Below are positions 1-8,873 of a stretch of 64,000 nt of DNA, piece after piece. The number at the start of each line of letters is the position of its first letter. Within the stretch, counting starts at the first letter, position 1. This DNA is from Sphingobium sp. EM0848 (GTDB taxonomy: Bacteria > Pseudomonadota > Alphaproteobacteria > Sphingomonadales > Sphingomonadaceae). The position numbers were made by a program, and so were the translations under genes. The DNA lies in the NCBI RefSeq assembly GCF_013375555.1, contig NZ_JABXWB010000001.1, positions 1,302,001 through 1,366,000 of the forward strand. The letters run 5' to 3'. Below the pieces are notes generated by a model. That model was given only the letters and a program-made list of their open reading frames with translations. It did not search any database and was not told the origin of the DNA.

Positions 1-1068
1 GGGGGTAGGGGCCTCGTCTATTTCACTGGCAACAAGGAAACGCCGCTGGAGCAGCAGCTTTACGTCGCGTCGCTCGCCAAGGCGGGGCCGCTCAAGCAGT
101 TGACCTCGACCGGCTGGTGGAATGACGCGGTGATGGACGGTGCGGCCAGTCGCATCGTCGTCGCGCGCAGCAATACGGATCAGCCTAAGCAGGTCTATTT
201 GGCCGACAGCGCGGGCAAGCAGATGCAATGGCTGTCGGAGAACGCGATTCTGGGCGACCATCCCTACGCGCCCTATCTCGCCAGCCATGCGAAGACCAAG
301 TTCGGCACCATCAAGGCGGCGGATGGATCAACACTCTACACGCGCATCATGACGCCGCCGCTGGAGGCCGGGAAGCGCTATCCCGTCTTCATGCTGCATT
401 ATGGCGGGCCAGGCAGCGGGCGGCAGGTCACGAACTCATGGGGTTCGCCTATCTACCAATATCTGGTGGACAAGGGCTGGATCGTCTTTGTCGTCGACAA
501 TCGCGGCACGCCCGATCGCGGCAAGGCGTTTGAGGACCAGATCTACCATGCCATGGGCACGGTCGAGGTCGAGGATCAGCTTGCGGGCGTGCACTGGCTC
601 AAGACCCAGCCCTATGTCGATCCCCAGCGGATTGCGACCTATGGCTGGTCCTATGGCGGCTATATGTCGCTGAAGCTGCTGGAGAAGGCGCCGGGCGTGT
701 TTTCGGCGGCGGTTTCGGGCGCGCCGGTCACGAAATGGGAACTGTATGACACCCATTATACCGAGCGCTATCTGGGCCAACCGCAGGAAAAGCCAAGCGC
801 CTATCCCGGTTCCGGCGCGGTGGATGAGGCCGTGAAGATCAAGGACCCGCTGCTGCTGATCCACGGCATGTCGGACGACAATGTGGTGTTCGACAATTCG
901 ACCGCGCTGATCGCGAAGATGCAGGGCGCCGCCGTGCCGTTCGAGATGATGGTTTATCCGGGGCAAACCCATCGCGTCGGCGGTCCGGGCATCAGCGTGC
1001 ACCTGTGGCACACGATCGAGGATTTTCTGGCACGTCACGGCACAGCGCCGGAAACGCCCGCAAAATAA
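1..1068 (+). CDS. S9 family peptidase (DPP-IV/prolyl oligopeptidase type), C-terminal part, cut by window start
   Basis: The reading frame is open from base 1, so the N-terminus (signal peptide and most of the beta-propeller) lies outside the window. The visible part starts with propeller-like sequence (LVYFTGNKETPLEQQLYVAS) and continues into an alpha/beta-hydrolase peptidase domain. The nucleophile motif GWSYGGYMS, the acid region HGMSDDNVVF and the histidine region GQTHRVGG supply a complete Ser-Asp-His triad in the order expected for S9 enzymes. Members of this family remove dipeptides or cleave near proline and are usually periplasmic in sphingomonads. An inverted repeat follows the stop. 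Family assignment is firm; substrate is unknown. Confidence 0.88.
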   Translation, partial: GGRGLVYFTGNKETPLEQQLYVASLAKAGPLKQLTSTGWWNDAVMDGAASRIVVARSNTDQPKQVYLADSAGKQMQWLSENAILGDHPYAPYLASHAKTKFGTIKAADGSTLYTRIMTPPLEAGKRYPVFMLHYGGPGSGRQVTNSWGSPIYQYLVDKGWIVFVVDNRGTPDRGKAFEDQIYHAMGTVEVEDQLAGVHWLKTQPYVDPQRIATYGWSYGGYMSLKLLEKAPGVFSAAVSGAPVTKWELYDTHYTERYLGQPQEKPSAYPGSGAVDEAVKIKDPLLLIHGMSDDNVVFDNSTALIAKMQGAAVPFEMMVYPGQTHRVGGPGISVHLWHTIEDFLARHGTAPETPAK

Positions 1069-1075
1069 GGCGCAA

Positions 1076-1111
1076 GGACGTTGCCGTGGACGCGAACCCG
1101 CGGCAACGTCC
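1076..1111 (+). terminator. Stem-loop after the S9 peptidase gene
   Basis: Perfect 11-bp inverted repeat (GGACGTTGCCG at 1076-1086, complement at 1101-1111) with a 14-nt loop, starting 8 bases after the peptidase stop. There is no clear T-run behind it, so it may be a weak or factor-assisted terminator or an mRNA-stabilising hairpin. Confidence 0.45.
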
Positions 1112-1220
1112 AGCGACAGAAGCAGCGCTTTGACGCAATAAACTGCTTGTCTCTGGACAAATGGCGCAAGGGCGCTATGGCGCGCACTCCGCAATTTTGC
1201 ATGGAGTGGAGTGTTTAGTC

Positions 1221-2246
1221 ATGGGTTACAAGGTCGTCGTCGTTGGTGCCACCGGTAATGTGGGCCGCGAGATGCTGACCATTCTCGCCGAGCGCGAGTT
1301 CCCTATTGACGAGATCGCGGCGGTTGCTTCGTCCCGGTCGCAGGGCACCGAAATTGATTTCGGTGACACCGGCAAGACGCTCAAATGCAAGAATATCGAG
1401 CATTTCGACTTCACCGGCTGGGATATCGCCCTGTTCGCCGCAGGCTCCGGCCCGACGGCGGAATATGCGCCCAAGGCGGCTGCGGCTGGCTGCGTCGTGA
1501 TCGACAATTCGTCGCTCTATCGCATGGACCCGGACGTTCCGCTGATCGTGCCCGAAGTGAACCCGGACGCTATCGACGGCTATACCAAGAAGAACATCAT
1601 CGCCAATCCCAACTGCTCGACCGCGCAGATGGTGGTGGCGCTCAAGCCCCTGCATGACGCCGCGACGATCAAGCGCGTCGTCGTCGCCACCTACCAGTCG
1701 GTTTCCGGCGCGGGCAAGGCGGGCATGGACGAGCTGTTCGAACAGTCGCGCAACATCTTCGTCGGCGATCCGGCCGAGCCGAAGAAGTTCACCAAGCAGA
1801 TCGCCTTCAACGTGATCCCGCACATCGACGTCTTCCTGGACGATGGTTCGACCAAGGAAGAATGGAAGATGGTCGCGGAAACCAAGAAGATCCTCGATCC
1901 CAAGGTGAAGGTCACGGCGACCTGCGTGCGCGTTCCCGTGTTCGTTGGGCACTCCGAAGCGCTGAACGTCGAGTTCGAGAAGGAAATCTCGGCCAAGGAA
2001 GCGCAGGACATCCTGCGTGAAGCGCCGGGCGTGATGCTCGTCGACAAGCGTGAGGATGGCGGTTATGTCACCCCCGTCGAGTGCGTGGGCGACTATGCGA
2101 CCTTCATCAGCCGCGTGCGTGAGGATTCGACCATCGAGAACGGTCTGAACCTCTGGTGCGTCAGCGACAACCTCCGGAAGGGCGCTGCCCTCAACGCGGT
2201 GCAAATCGCGGAACTGCTGGGCCGCCGCCACCTGAAGAAGGGCTGA
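1221..2246 (+). CDS. asd: Aspartate-semialdehyde dehydrogenase
   Basis: This is the NADPH-dependent enzyme that converts 4-aspartyl phosphate to aspartate 4-semialdehyde, the branch point to lysine/diaminopimelate, threonine and methionine. The 341-aa product starts with the Rossmann dinucleotide motif VVVGATGNVGREML and carries the catalytic-cysteine segment NPNCSTAQMV near residue 130, followed by SVSGAGKAG. Length matches the family. I chose ATG 1221, preceded by the purine-rich GGAGTGGAG, rather than the in-frame ATG 60 bases upstream, because the protein then starts directly at the first beta strand. The gene sits 10 bases before a DUF2238 gene and is probably co-transcribed with it. Confidence 0.96.
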   Translation: MGYKVVVVGATGNVGREMLTILAEREFPIDEIAAVASSRSQGTEIDFGDTGKTLKCKNIEHFDFTGWDIALFAAGSGPTAEYAPKAAAAGCVVIDNSSLYRMDPDVPLIVPEVNPDAIDGYTKKNIIANPNCSTAQMVVALKPLHDAATIKRVVVATYQSVSGAGKAGMDELFEQSRNIFVGDPAEPKKFTKQIAFNVIPHIDVFLDDGSTKEEWKMVAETKKILDPKVKVTATCVRVPVFVGHSEALNVEFEKEISAKEAQDILREAPGVMLVDKREDGGYVTPVECVGDYATFISRVREDSTIENGLNLWCVSDNLRKGAALNAVQIAELLGRRHLKKG

Positions 2247-2256
2247 GGCCTTCCCC

Positions 2257-2940
2257 ATGATCTCCGGCGCTGTGGCTGTCTGGACAGCCGTTCCGAAAGC
2301 GCAGCGCCGGATGATCCTGCTGCTGATTGCGGCCATTGGCGCCGCCAATATCGATCAGCCCTATCCCGAACTTGCGCCGCTCCAGCATGGACCGACCGTC
2401 CTCTTGGCCATCGCCGCACCCTGGCTGCTGCGCCGATGGCCTTTGTCGAACGGATCGGCGGGCTGCGTCCTGCTTTTCCTGCTGCTGCATACGCTGGGCG
2501 GGCGCTACATCTATTCCTATGTGCCCTATGATGTCTGGGCGCGGGCGATCAGCGGGCATGATATTTCCGGCACTTTCGGCCTTGCGCGCAACGGTTATGA
2601 CCGGCTGGTGCATTTCGCCTTCGGTGCGCTGCTGACAGCCCCTTTTGCTGAAATGGCACGACGCTATGGCGGCATGCGAATGGGATGGAGCCTGACCTTC
2701 GCCTTTACTGCGGTCGGCTTTGTGGGTGCGTTGTACGAGATTTTCGAATGGCTGCTCACCGTTATGGCGGCGGGCCAGACGGCCGACTGGTATAATGGCC
2801 AGCAGGGCGACATGTGGGACCCGCAAAAGGACATGGCAGCAGCGCAGATCGGAAGCACGCTCGCCCTGATCTGGCTTGCGGCCACTCGACAATGGCGCAC
2901 GGAAGCCATATCGGCGGGTGGCAATCATCCCGAGGAGTAG
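2257..2940 (+). CDS. DUF2238 (YjdF-like) inner-membrane protein
   Basis: The 227-aa polytopic membrane protein has about six hydrophobic segments. It carries signatures I associate with the DUF2238/YjdF family: YDRLVHFAFG near the middle, a membrane-embedded EIFEW segment, and a C-terminal GQQGDMWDPQKDM motif whose acidic residues and Trp are the most conserved part of the family. No biochemical function is established for it. It lies between asd and an alpha/beta hydrolase on the same strand with 10-base and 4-base gaps, so it is probably read as part of their transcript. The ATG at 2257 is the only sensible start. Confidence 0.85.
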   Translation: MISGAVAVWTAVPKAQRRMILLLIAAIGAANIDQPYPELAPLQHGPTVLLAIAAPWLLRRWPLSNGSAGCVLLFLLLHTLGGRYIYSYVPYDVWARAISGHDISGTFGLARNGYDRLVHFAFGALLTAPFAEMARRYGGMRMGWSLTFAFTAVGFVGALYEIFEWLLTVMAAGQTADWYNGQQGDMWDPQKDMAAAQIGSTLALIWLAATRQWRTEAISAGGNHPEE

Positions 2941-2944
2941 TCCC

Positions 2945-3718
2945 ATGCCGGCCCCCGTGCCTGACCTGCCGATCGAAAAGCTGGAGATCAAGGGGCTGGG
3001 CGGCCTGCCGATCGCGGTGCATGTGGCGGGCGAAGGCCGAGATATCGTCCTCATCCACGGCTATTTTTCCAACGCCTGGACCAATTGGGTTCGCTACGGC
3101 CATGCCGCCAGGCTGGTGGATGCGGGCTTTCGGGTCATCATGCCGGACCTGCGCGGCCATGGCGAAAGCGGCAAGCCGCATGACGTCGCCGCCTATCCCC
3201 CTGACGCGTTGACGGAGGACAATCTGGCGCTGGTCGACCAGCTTGGCCTGACGGACTATGACCTTGGCGGCTATTCGCTGGGTGCGCGGACGACGACGCG
3301 GATGCTCGCGCGGGGAGCCTCTCCCCGCAAGGTGATCCTGGCCGGAATGGGGCTGCGGGGTCTCGTCCAAACGCTCGACAATGGCGGCTATTACAGGAAT
3401 GTGCTGACCAATCTTGGCACCTTCGAGCGCGGCACGTCAGAATGGATGACCGAAGCCTTCCTCAAGACCACCAAGGGCGATCCGGTGGCGATGCTGCACA
3501 TCCTCAACACCTTCGTCGATACGCCGAAAGAGATCATTGCCGGGTTCATGCAGCCGACCGAGGTGATCTGCGGCGCCGACGACCGGGACAATGGCGTGGC
3601 GCAGGAACTGGCCGATGTGCTGCCCAATGGCCGCTACGTCGAGGTTCCGGGCAACCATATGAACGCCGTTACCCGAAAGGAGCTGGGGCAGGCGATGGTG
3701 GATTTCCTCACCGCCTGA
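2945..3718 (+). CDS. Alpha/beta-fold hydrolase
   Basis: The 257-aa protein has the oxyanion-hole segment VLIHGYFSNAWTNW near residue 37, the nucleophile elbow GGYSLGAR, an acid in CGADDRDNG and the histidine in VPGNHMNAV, i.e. a full Ser-Asp-His triad. It is cytosolic, with no signal peptide. The substrate cannot be told from sequence; esterase/lipase-like activity is the default family expectation. ATG 2945 is preferred over the upstream in-frame ATG at 2876 because it follows the Shine-Dalgarno GAGGAG at the end of the preceding gene and gives a family-typical length. Confidence 0.85.
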   Translation: MPAPVPDLPIEKLEIKGLGGLPIAVHVAGEGRDIVLIHGYFSNAWTNWVRYGHAARLVDAGFRVIMPDLRGHGESGKPHDVAAYPPDALTEDNLALVDQLGLTDYDLGGYSLGARTTTRMLARGASPRKVILAGMGLRGLVQTLDNGGYYRNVLTNLGTFERGTSEWMTEAFLKTTKGDPVAMLHILNTFVDTPKEIIAGFMQPTEVICGADDRDNGVAQELADVLPNGRYVEVPGNHMNAVTRKELGQAMVDFLTA

Positions 3719-3739
3719 CCTGCGGGAACATGGCCATGT

Positions 3740-5194
3740 TTACCGGAATGGCGGTTCGTTGAAAGCGCGCAGTTTGCGGCTGTGGAGCTTCGGCCCCTCC
3801 TGCCGCAACAATTCACAGGTCATCAGGCCCACGCGCAAATGGCCTGCAATGGCTTCCTCATAGAAGCGGTTGGCCTGTCCCGGCAGTTTCAGCTCGCCAT
3901 GGATCGGCTTGTCCGAGACGCAGAGCAGCGTTCCATAGGGCACGCGGAAACGATAGCCCTGCGCCGCGATGGTGGCCGATTCCATGTCGATCCCGACCGC
4001 GCGGGACAGGCTGAAGCGTAGCGCCGAACTGGAATAGCGCAGCTCCCAATTGCGATCGTCGGTGGTGACGACCGTGCCGGTGCGCAACCGCCGCTTGAAA
4101 TCCTCCCGATCATTGCCGCCCAGCACTGCCTCCGCCGCCCTGGCGAGCGCGACCTGAACCTCGGCAATGGCCGGAACCGGAATTTCCGGGGGCAACATTT
4201 CGTCCAGCACATGATCATCGCGCAGATAGGCATGAGCCAGCACATAGTCGCCGATCCGCTGGCTGGGCCGCAGGCCACCGCAATGGCCGATCATCAGCCA
4301 TGCTTCGGGACGCACCACCGCCAGATGGTCGCAGATCGTCTTGGCATTGGACGGACCGACGCCGATATTGACCAGGGTGATGCCGCTGCGATCCGGCGCG
4401 ATCAGGTGGTAGGCGGGCATTTGATGCTTGCGCCACGCGCTGTCCGCGATCATCCGCGCGGGGTCGGCGGTTTCGGGCGTCACATAGACACTCCCGGCGC
4501 CGGAAAGCGCGGTATAGCGCGTCCCTTCCCGCTGCAATTCGGCGCAGGCCCAGCTCACAAATTCATCGACATAGCGGTGATAGTTGGTGAACAGGATATA
4601 GCGCTGCACATGGTCGGCGGGGGTTCCGGTATAATGTTTGAGCCGGGCGAGCGAGAAATCGGTGCGCAGCCCGTCGAACAAAGCGAGCGGCCTTTCGCCC
4701 TCCGCGTCCGGCATGAACAGCCCGTCCGCGATTTCGTCCCCGATCTCCGCCAGCTCGGTCGCCGGAAAATAGCGGGCCAGTTCGGTCGGCGGCGTCCCGT
4801 CCAGGGCGCTGATGTCCAATCCATCCAGCACATAGGGGAAGGGGATCTGCTGGTCGCTGATCGCCGTTTCGACCTCCACCCCATAGTCGCGGACCAGAAG
4901 ATCGATCTGCTCGGCCAGATATTCCGCGAACATGGCGGGCCGTGTGACCGTGGTCACATATTGTCCCGGCTTGGACAGGCGCGCGAAGGACCTACCCGGC
5001 GGCGGTGCGTCGGTTTCGGCATGATGCGTGATCCGCAACTCGGGATAGCAGAAGCGACGATCCGTCGCGGCCTCCGCCGGCGGCACGCTGCCGTCGCGGG
5101 CATAGGCACGCATGGCCTCACGCAGATTTTCGATGGAATTCCGATAGATTTCGTCGAGCTGCGCGACGATGGCGTTGCCGATGCTTCTTGTCAT
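3740..5194 (-). CDS. amn: AMP nucleosidase
   Basis: This enzyme hydrolyses AMP to adenine and ribose 5-phosphate and takes part in purine-pool control. The protein (484 aa from ATG 5194) has the N-terminal AMP-nucleosidase regulatory region (YVTTVTRPAMFAEYLAEQI) and the C-terminal nucleoside-phosphorylase-like fold with INIGVGPSNAKT, GHCGGLRP and GIDMESATIAAQGYRFRVPYG. Length agrees with the E. coli enzyme (about 484 aa). An in-frame GTG at 5212 would add six residues; neither start has a strong ribosome-binding site. The gene is convergent with the hydrolase and downstream of the peroxiredoxin gene, separated from it by a terminator. Confidence 0.94.
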   Translation of the reverse strand: MTRSIGNAIVAQLDEIYRNSIENLREAMRAYARDGSVPPAEAATDRRFCYPELRITHHAETDAPPPGRSFARLSKPGQYVTTVTRPAMFAEYLAEQIDLLVRDYGVEVETAISDQQIPFPYVLDGLDISALDGTPPTELARYFPATELAEIGDEIADGLFMPDAEGERPLALFDGLRTDFSLARLKHYTGTPADHVQRYILFTNYHRYVDEFVSWACAELQREGTRYTALSGAGSVYVTPETADPARMIADSAWRKHQMPAYHLIAPDRSGITLVNIGVGPSNAKTICDHLAVVRPEAWLMIGHCGGLRPSQRIGDYVLAHAYLRDDHVLDEMLPPEIPVPAIAEVQVALARAAEAVLGGNDREDFKRRLRTGTVVTTDDRNWELRYSSSALRFSLSRAVGIDMESATIAAQGYRFRVPYGTLLCVSDKPIHGELKLPGQANRFYEEAIAGHLRVGLMTCELLRQEGPKLHSRKLRAFNEPPFR

Positions 5195-5231
5195 CGACAC
5201 TTGGTAACGCACTTATATGGCGGAAGAAAGA

Positions 5232-5257
5232 TGCGCGCCCGAAACGGCGGGCGCGCA
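5232..5257 (-). terminator. Intrinsic terminator of the peroxiredoxin gene
   Basis: Perfect 10-bp GC-rich inverted repeat (TGCGCGCCCG / CGGGCGCGCA, 6-nt loop) followed on the minus strand by TCTTTCTT. It lies 9 bases after the peroxiredoxin stop and ends that transcript before amn. Confidence 0.7.
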
Positions 5258-5266
5258 CTCCATAAT

Positions 5267-5749
5267 TCAGATCTGTTCCAGCAGATATTCGGCCGATGAC
5301 ACCTTGAAATCGCCTGGTGCTTCGACATTGAGTTCGGTCACGACGCCGTCCTTGACGATCATCGAAAAACGCTGGCCGCGCGTCCCCATGCCGAAACCGC
5401 TGCCATCCATGGTGAGGCCGACCGCCTTGGCGAAATCGGCATTGCCGTCGGCCAGCATCGTCACCTTGCCGTCGGCATTGGCGGACTTACCCCAGGCGCC
5501 CATGACGAAGGCGTCGTTGACGGCGGTGCATGCGATTTCATCGACGCCCTTGCCCTTGATATCCTCCGCCTTGTCGACAAAACCCGGCAGATGGCGCGCC
5601 GAGCAGGTGGGCGTGAACGCGCCCGGCACGGAGAAAAGCGCGACGGTGCGACCCGCGAAATAATCGTCCGAAGCGACCTTTTCGGGGCCGTTGTCGGTCA
5701 TCTTGACGAAAGTGGTGCTGGGGATGCGATCGCCCTTCGAAATGGTCAT
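5267..5749 (-). CDS. Peroxiredoxin, Prx5 / AhpE-like 2-Cys-type (thiol peroxidase)
   Basis: The 160-aa cytosolic protein reduces hydrogen peroxide and organic peroxides with a peroxidatic cysteine in FSVPGAFTPTCSARHLPGF, the hallmark of the Prx5 subfamily (PGAFTPxCS). Other family features are VNDAFVMGAWGK and MLADGNADFAKAVGL. Electrons probably come from glutaredoxin/glutathione or thioredoxin, as in relatives. The ATG at 5749 has a clean GGAGAC site upstream. It is probably a single-gene transcript with its own terminator. Confidence 0.92.
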   Translation of the reverse strand: MTISKGDRIPSTTFVKMTDNGPEKVASDDYFAGRTVALFSVPGAFTPTCSARHLPGFVDKAEDIKGKGVDEIACTAVNDAFVMGAWGKSANADGKVTMLADGNADFAKAVGLTMDGSGFGMGTRGQRFSMIVKDGVVTELNVEAPGDFKVSSAEYLLEQI

Positions 5750-5896
5750 CTTGTGTCTCCTGGCCCTTTTTGGACGGGCGGCACGTTGGTTCCGAGCCGT
5801 CTTCTGTCAAGGGGCAGATGAACGAATGTGGCGTGTCGCCTCGTCCAAGCGACAACCCGGCATTGGCAAAGACATGAAGGGGCGTATAGTCGGGGG

Positions 5897-6457
5897 ATGA
5901 CCACAGCGCGCTCCTATGCCGGCCAGTTTCTCCTCGCCCTGCCGGGCATGGAGGATATGCGTTTCAATCATTCTGTCATCGCCATGTGCGTCCATGACGA
6001 AAATGGCGCCCTGGGGATCGCCGTCAGCGACGAGATTGACGGCGTCACCCTGCACGACCTGCTCGAAAGTTTCGAGATCGAACCACGCGACGTCCCGGAC
6101 ATGCCGGTACTGCGCGGCGGGCCGGTCGAACCCCGGCGCGGCTTCGTGCTGCATTCGCTCGACTGGACAGGGCATGACATGGTCACGGTGGGGGATGGCT
6201 GGGGCCTTTCCGGCTCGCTGGAAATCCTCAAGGCCATTGCGGAGGGCAGTGGACCGAGTCGCTATCTGGTCGCATTGGGCTATGCCGGATGGGGGGCAGG
6301 CCAACTCGATGAGGAGATGAGCGGGGAAAGCTGGTTTCCGACGGGTTGCACCGCCGAACTGCTGTTCGAGGTTCCCGCGACGCGCAAATGGTCGGCGGCC
6401 TATGCCTCTGCCGGAGTCGATGCTTCTCATCTGGTCAGCGGCGCGGGGTCGGCCTGA
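5897..6457 (+). CDS. YqgE/AlgH family protein
   Basis: The 186-aa protein has the DUF179 (YqgE/AlgH) pattern: an N-terminal GQFLLALPGMEDMRFNHSVIAMCVHDENGALGI, a central GGPVEPRRGFVLHS and a C-terminal LGYAGWGAGQLDEEM. The family is widespread and its function is unsettled; in Pseudomonas AlgH was reported to influence alginate transcription. I chose ATG 5897 (preceded by CGGGGG) rather than the longer in-frame start at 5828, because the conserved family N-terminus begins here. It is transcribed divergently from the peroxiredoxin gene. Confidence 0.92.
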   Translation: MTTARSYAGQFLLALPGMEDMRFNHSVIAMCVHDENGALGIAVSDEIDGVTLHDLLESFEIEPRDVPDMPVLRGGPVEPRRGFVLHSLDWTGHDMVTVGDGWGLSGSLEILKAIAEGSGPSRYLVALGYAGWGAGQLDEEMSGESWFPTGCTAELLFEVPATRKWSAAYASAGVDASHLVSGAGSA

Positions 6458-6621
6458 CATTTATCCATCGCGCCGGTCTTGGAAGGTGGCCTTGTGAAAG
6501 GCTTGTTTCCCTAACGTAACTGAACGCTTCACGGTAAAACCCGGCTAACCTTTATCGTAGAGGTTCCGGCAACCGGACGAGCGCACCCTGTTCCGTGGGC
6601 AATTGGACGGGGGTTCAAACC

Positions 6622-7164
6622 ATGAGGAAACTGATCGCAGCGGCGCTTGCCGCGACGATGCCGCTTGCGCCGGCGACGGCCGCGACCTGCTGGAAGCAGA
6701 CCGCGGTGGAAGCGGCACAGATCCGCGACTTCGAAATGATGTTGATGGTGTCGGCTTTGCGATGCCGGGGGACGGGGAATAATTTTCTGGCGGGCTATAA
6801 CCGCCTCATCCGCGAAAAGCGGGATGCTCTGACGCAGGTGAATGATGAACTGCGCGAGCATTTCCGCTCTGCGGCGGGGCCGGTCGGCGGGCTGAATGCC
6901 TATGACAATTATGTGACCGGCCTTGCGAACATTTATGGCGCGGGCGCCGATGGATTGGCCTGTCGCGATCTGCAGTCGATCACCGATGCGGCCAATGCCT
7001 TGCCGCCGACCCGATCGGCTCTGCTGGAACTCTCCGATGCCGCCGGGATCCGCCCGCATCTGTCCGGAGCACGCTGTGATGTGGTCATGGCAATTGCTGG
7101 GAAAGCACAAAAATCGGAGGATAATGAGCCTGTGCGGGTCGCATCGCGAGGACTGACGAAGTGA
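6622..7164 (+). CDS. Small exported protein of unknown function
   Basis: The 180-aa protein begins with a Sec signal peptide (MRKLIAAALAATMPLAPATA, cleavage near residue 20-22). The mature part is mostly helical, with four cysteines (CW near the mature N-terminus, LRCRG, LACRD, ARCDV) that could form two periplasmic disulfides. I do not recognise a named domain. ATG 6622 follows a GGACGGGGG stretch; the upstream in-frame GTG (6595) would bury the signal peptide. A strong hairpin follows before ahcY, so it is probably a separate transcript. Confidence 0.75.
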   Translation: MRKLIAAALAATMPLAPATAATCWKQTAVEAAQIRDFEMMLMVSALRCRGTGNNFLAGYNRLIREKRDALTQVNDELREHFRSAAGPVGGLNAYDNYVTGLANIYGAGADGLACRDLQSITDAANALPPTRSALLELSDAAGIRPHLSGARCDVVMAIAGKAQKSEDNEPVRVASRGLTK

Positions 7165-7195
7165 GATATAAAGAAAACTTTATATGAGTTGCCTT

Positions 7196-7237
7196 AAACG
7201 GCGGCGATTGGTAAAGCCCAGCCCATCGCCGCCGTTT
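7196..7237 (+). terminator. 13-bp stem-loop between the exported-protein gene and ahcY
   Basis: Perfect inverted repeat AAACGGCGGCGAT (7196-7208) and its complement (7225-7237) with a 16-nt loop. The A/T ends of the stem give a short U-run inside the 3' arm, so it works as a terminator candidate on both strands. It could alternatively be part of the ahcY leader. Confidence 0.55.
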
Positions 7238-7287
7238 CGCATGTTTGCGATCGGCCCAGCACATTCTTGACCAATGGAGACACGCTC

Positions 7288-8697
7288 GTGGCCACCGCAC
7301 CCGCCACCCAGGCGCAGGATTATGTGATCCGCGACATCGCACTTGCCGCTTTCGGCCGCAAGGAAATCGAGATCGCCGAAACCGAAATGCCCGGCCTGAT
7401 GGCCCTGCGCGCCGAATTCGGCGCTGCCCAGCCGCTGAAGGGCGCGCGCATCACCGGCTCGCTGCACATGACGATCCAGACCGCCGTTCTGATCGAAACG
7501 CTGGCTGACCTCGGCGCCGAAATCCGCTGGGCCTCGTGCAACATCTTCTCGACGCAGGACCATGCCGCCGCCGCCATCGCACAGCGCGGCATCCCCGTCT
7601 TCGCCGTCAAGGGCGAGACGCTGGAAGAATATTGGGACTATGTCATCCGCATCTTCGATTGGGGTGACACGACCTGCAACATGATCCTGGACGATGGCGG
7701 CGACGCCACCATGTTCGCGCTGTGGGGCGCCCGCGTCGAGGCCGGGGAAGAGCTGTTCACGCCCGGCAACGAGGAAGAGGAAATCTTCGTCGCCACGCTG
7801 AAGCGCTTCCTGGCGGAGCGTCCGGGCTATCTCACCAAGACCGTCGCCGCGATCAAGGGCGTGTCGGAAGAGACCACCACCGGCGTCCATCGCCTCTATG
7901 AGCTGGCGAAGAAGGGCAAGCTTCCCTTCCCGGCGATCAACGTCAACGACAGCGTCACCAAGTCGAAGTTCGACAATCTTTATGGCTGCAAGGAATCGCT
8001 GGTCGACGCCATCCGTCGCGCCACCGACGTCATGCTGGCCGGCAAGGTCGCTTGCGTCGCCGGTTTCGGTGACGTCGGCAAGGGTTCGGCCGCGTCGCTC
8101 CGCAATGGCGGCGCCCGCGTGCTGGTGACCGAAGTCGACCCGATCTGCGCGCTTCAGGCGGCGATGGAAGGCTATGAAGTCGTGACGATGGAAGAAGCGG
8201 CGACCCGCGCCGACATCTTCGTCACCGCGACCGGCAACGAAGCCGTCATCACCGTCGATCACATGCGCGCCATGAAGAACATGGCGATCGTCTGCAACAT
8301 CGGTCACTTCGACAGCGAGATCGAGATTGCCGGCCTCAACAACATGCAGTGGACCGAGATCAAGCCGCAGGTGGACGAAGTTCAGTTCCCCGATGGCAAG
8401 AAGATCATCGTGCTGGCCAAGGGTCGTCTGGTGAATCTGGGCTGCGCCACCGGCCACCCGAGCTTCGTCATGTCCTCCTCCTTCACCAATCAGGTGCTGG
8501 CGCAGATTGAACTTTGGACCAAGTCGGAAACCTATAAGAACGACGTCTATGTGCTGCCCAAACATCTGGACGAGAAGGTCGCCGCGCTTCATCTCGAAAA
8601 GCTGGGCGTGAAGCTGTCGAAGCTGACGCCGAAGCAGGCCGCCTATATCGGCGTGTCGGCGGAAGGCCCGTTCAAGCCGGACCACTACCGCTACTAA
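7288..8697 (+). CDS. ahcY: S-adenosylhomocysteine hydrolase (adenosylhomocysteinase)
   Basis: It splits S-adenosyl-L-homocysteine into adenosine and homocysteine, clearing the product of methyltransferases and feeding methionine recycling. The 469-aa protein shows the family hallmarks: [45 protein letters not shown], the NAD-binding [14 protein letters not shown] and the C-terminal FKPDHYRY. I use the GTG at 7288 because GGAG stands 9 bases upstream and the protein then begins like relatives; an in-frame TTG at 7267 is also possible. It is followed by a textbook terminator. Confidence 0.97.
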   Translation: MATAPATQAQDYVIRDIALAAFGRKEIEIAETEMPGLMALRAEFGAAQPLKGARITGSLHMTIQTAVLIETLADLGAEIRWASCNIFSTQDHAAAAIAQRGIPVFAVKGETLEEYWDYVIRIFDWGDTTCNMILDDGGDATMFALWGARVEAGEELFTPGNEEEEIFVATLKRFLAERPGYLTKTVAAIKGVSEETTTGVHRLYELAKKGKLPFPAINVNDSVTKSKFDNLYGCKESLVDAIRRATDVMLAGKVACVAGFGDVGKGSAASLRNGGARVLVTEVDPICALQAAMEGYEVVTMEEAATRADIFVTATGNEAVITVDHMRAMKNMAIVCNIGHFDSEIEIAGLNNMQWTEIKPQVDEVQFPDGKKIIVLAKGRLVNLGCATGHPSFVMSSSFTNQVLAQIELWTKSETYKNDVYVLPKHLDEKVAALHLEKLGVKLSKLTPKQAAYIGVSAEGPFKPDHYRY

Positions 8698-8705
8698 GAT
8701 CAGGG

Positions 8706-8732
8706 AAAGGGAGGCGCAAAGCCTCCCTTTTT
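8706..8732 (+). terminator. Rho-independent terminator of ahcY
   Basis: Inverted repeat AAAGGGAGGC / GCCTCCCTTT with a 5-nt loop running into TTTTT, 9 bases after the ahcY stop codon. Confidence 0.9.
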
Positions 8733-8873
8733 CGTTAGGGCAGGGCCTTGTCCTGTCGCATGACCTGCAATTCTTTGCATCTCAGCGCTTCACGCTGCAT
8801 CCGACTTGGGTTAGTCCCCTGATCGAACATGAACGGGGGCAAACATTTCGCGATGAGGGTGAAGTAGGACGCA

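Noticed and set aside
7165..7287. SAH- or SAM-type riboswitch in front of ahcY
   Set aside because: The leader is short and contains only one terminator-like stem; no conserved riboswitch core could be recognised.
7180..8685. 501-codon minus-strand frame opposite ahcY
   Set aside because: Shadow frame without homology or start signal.
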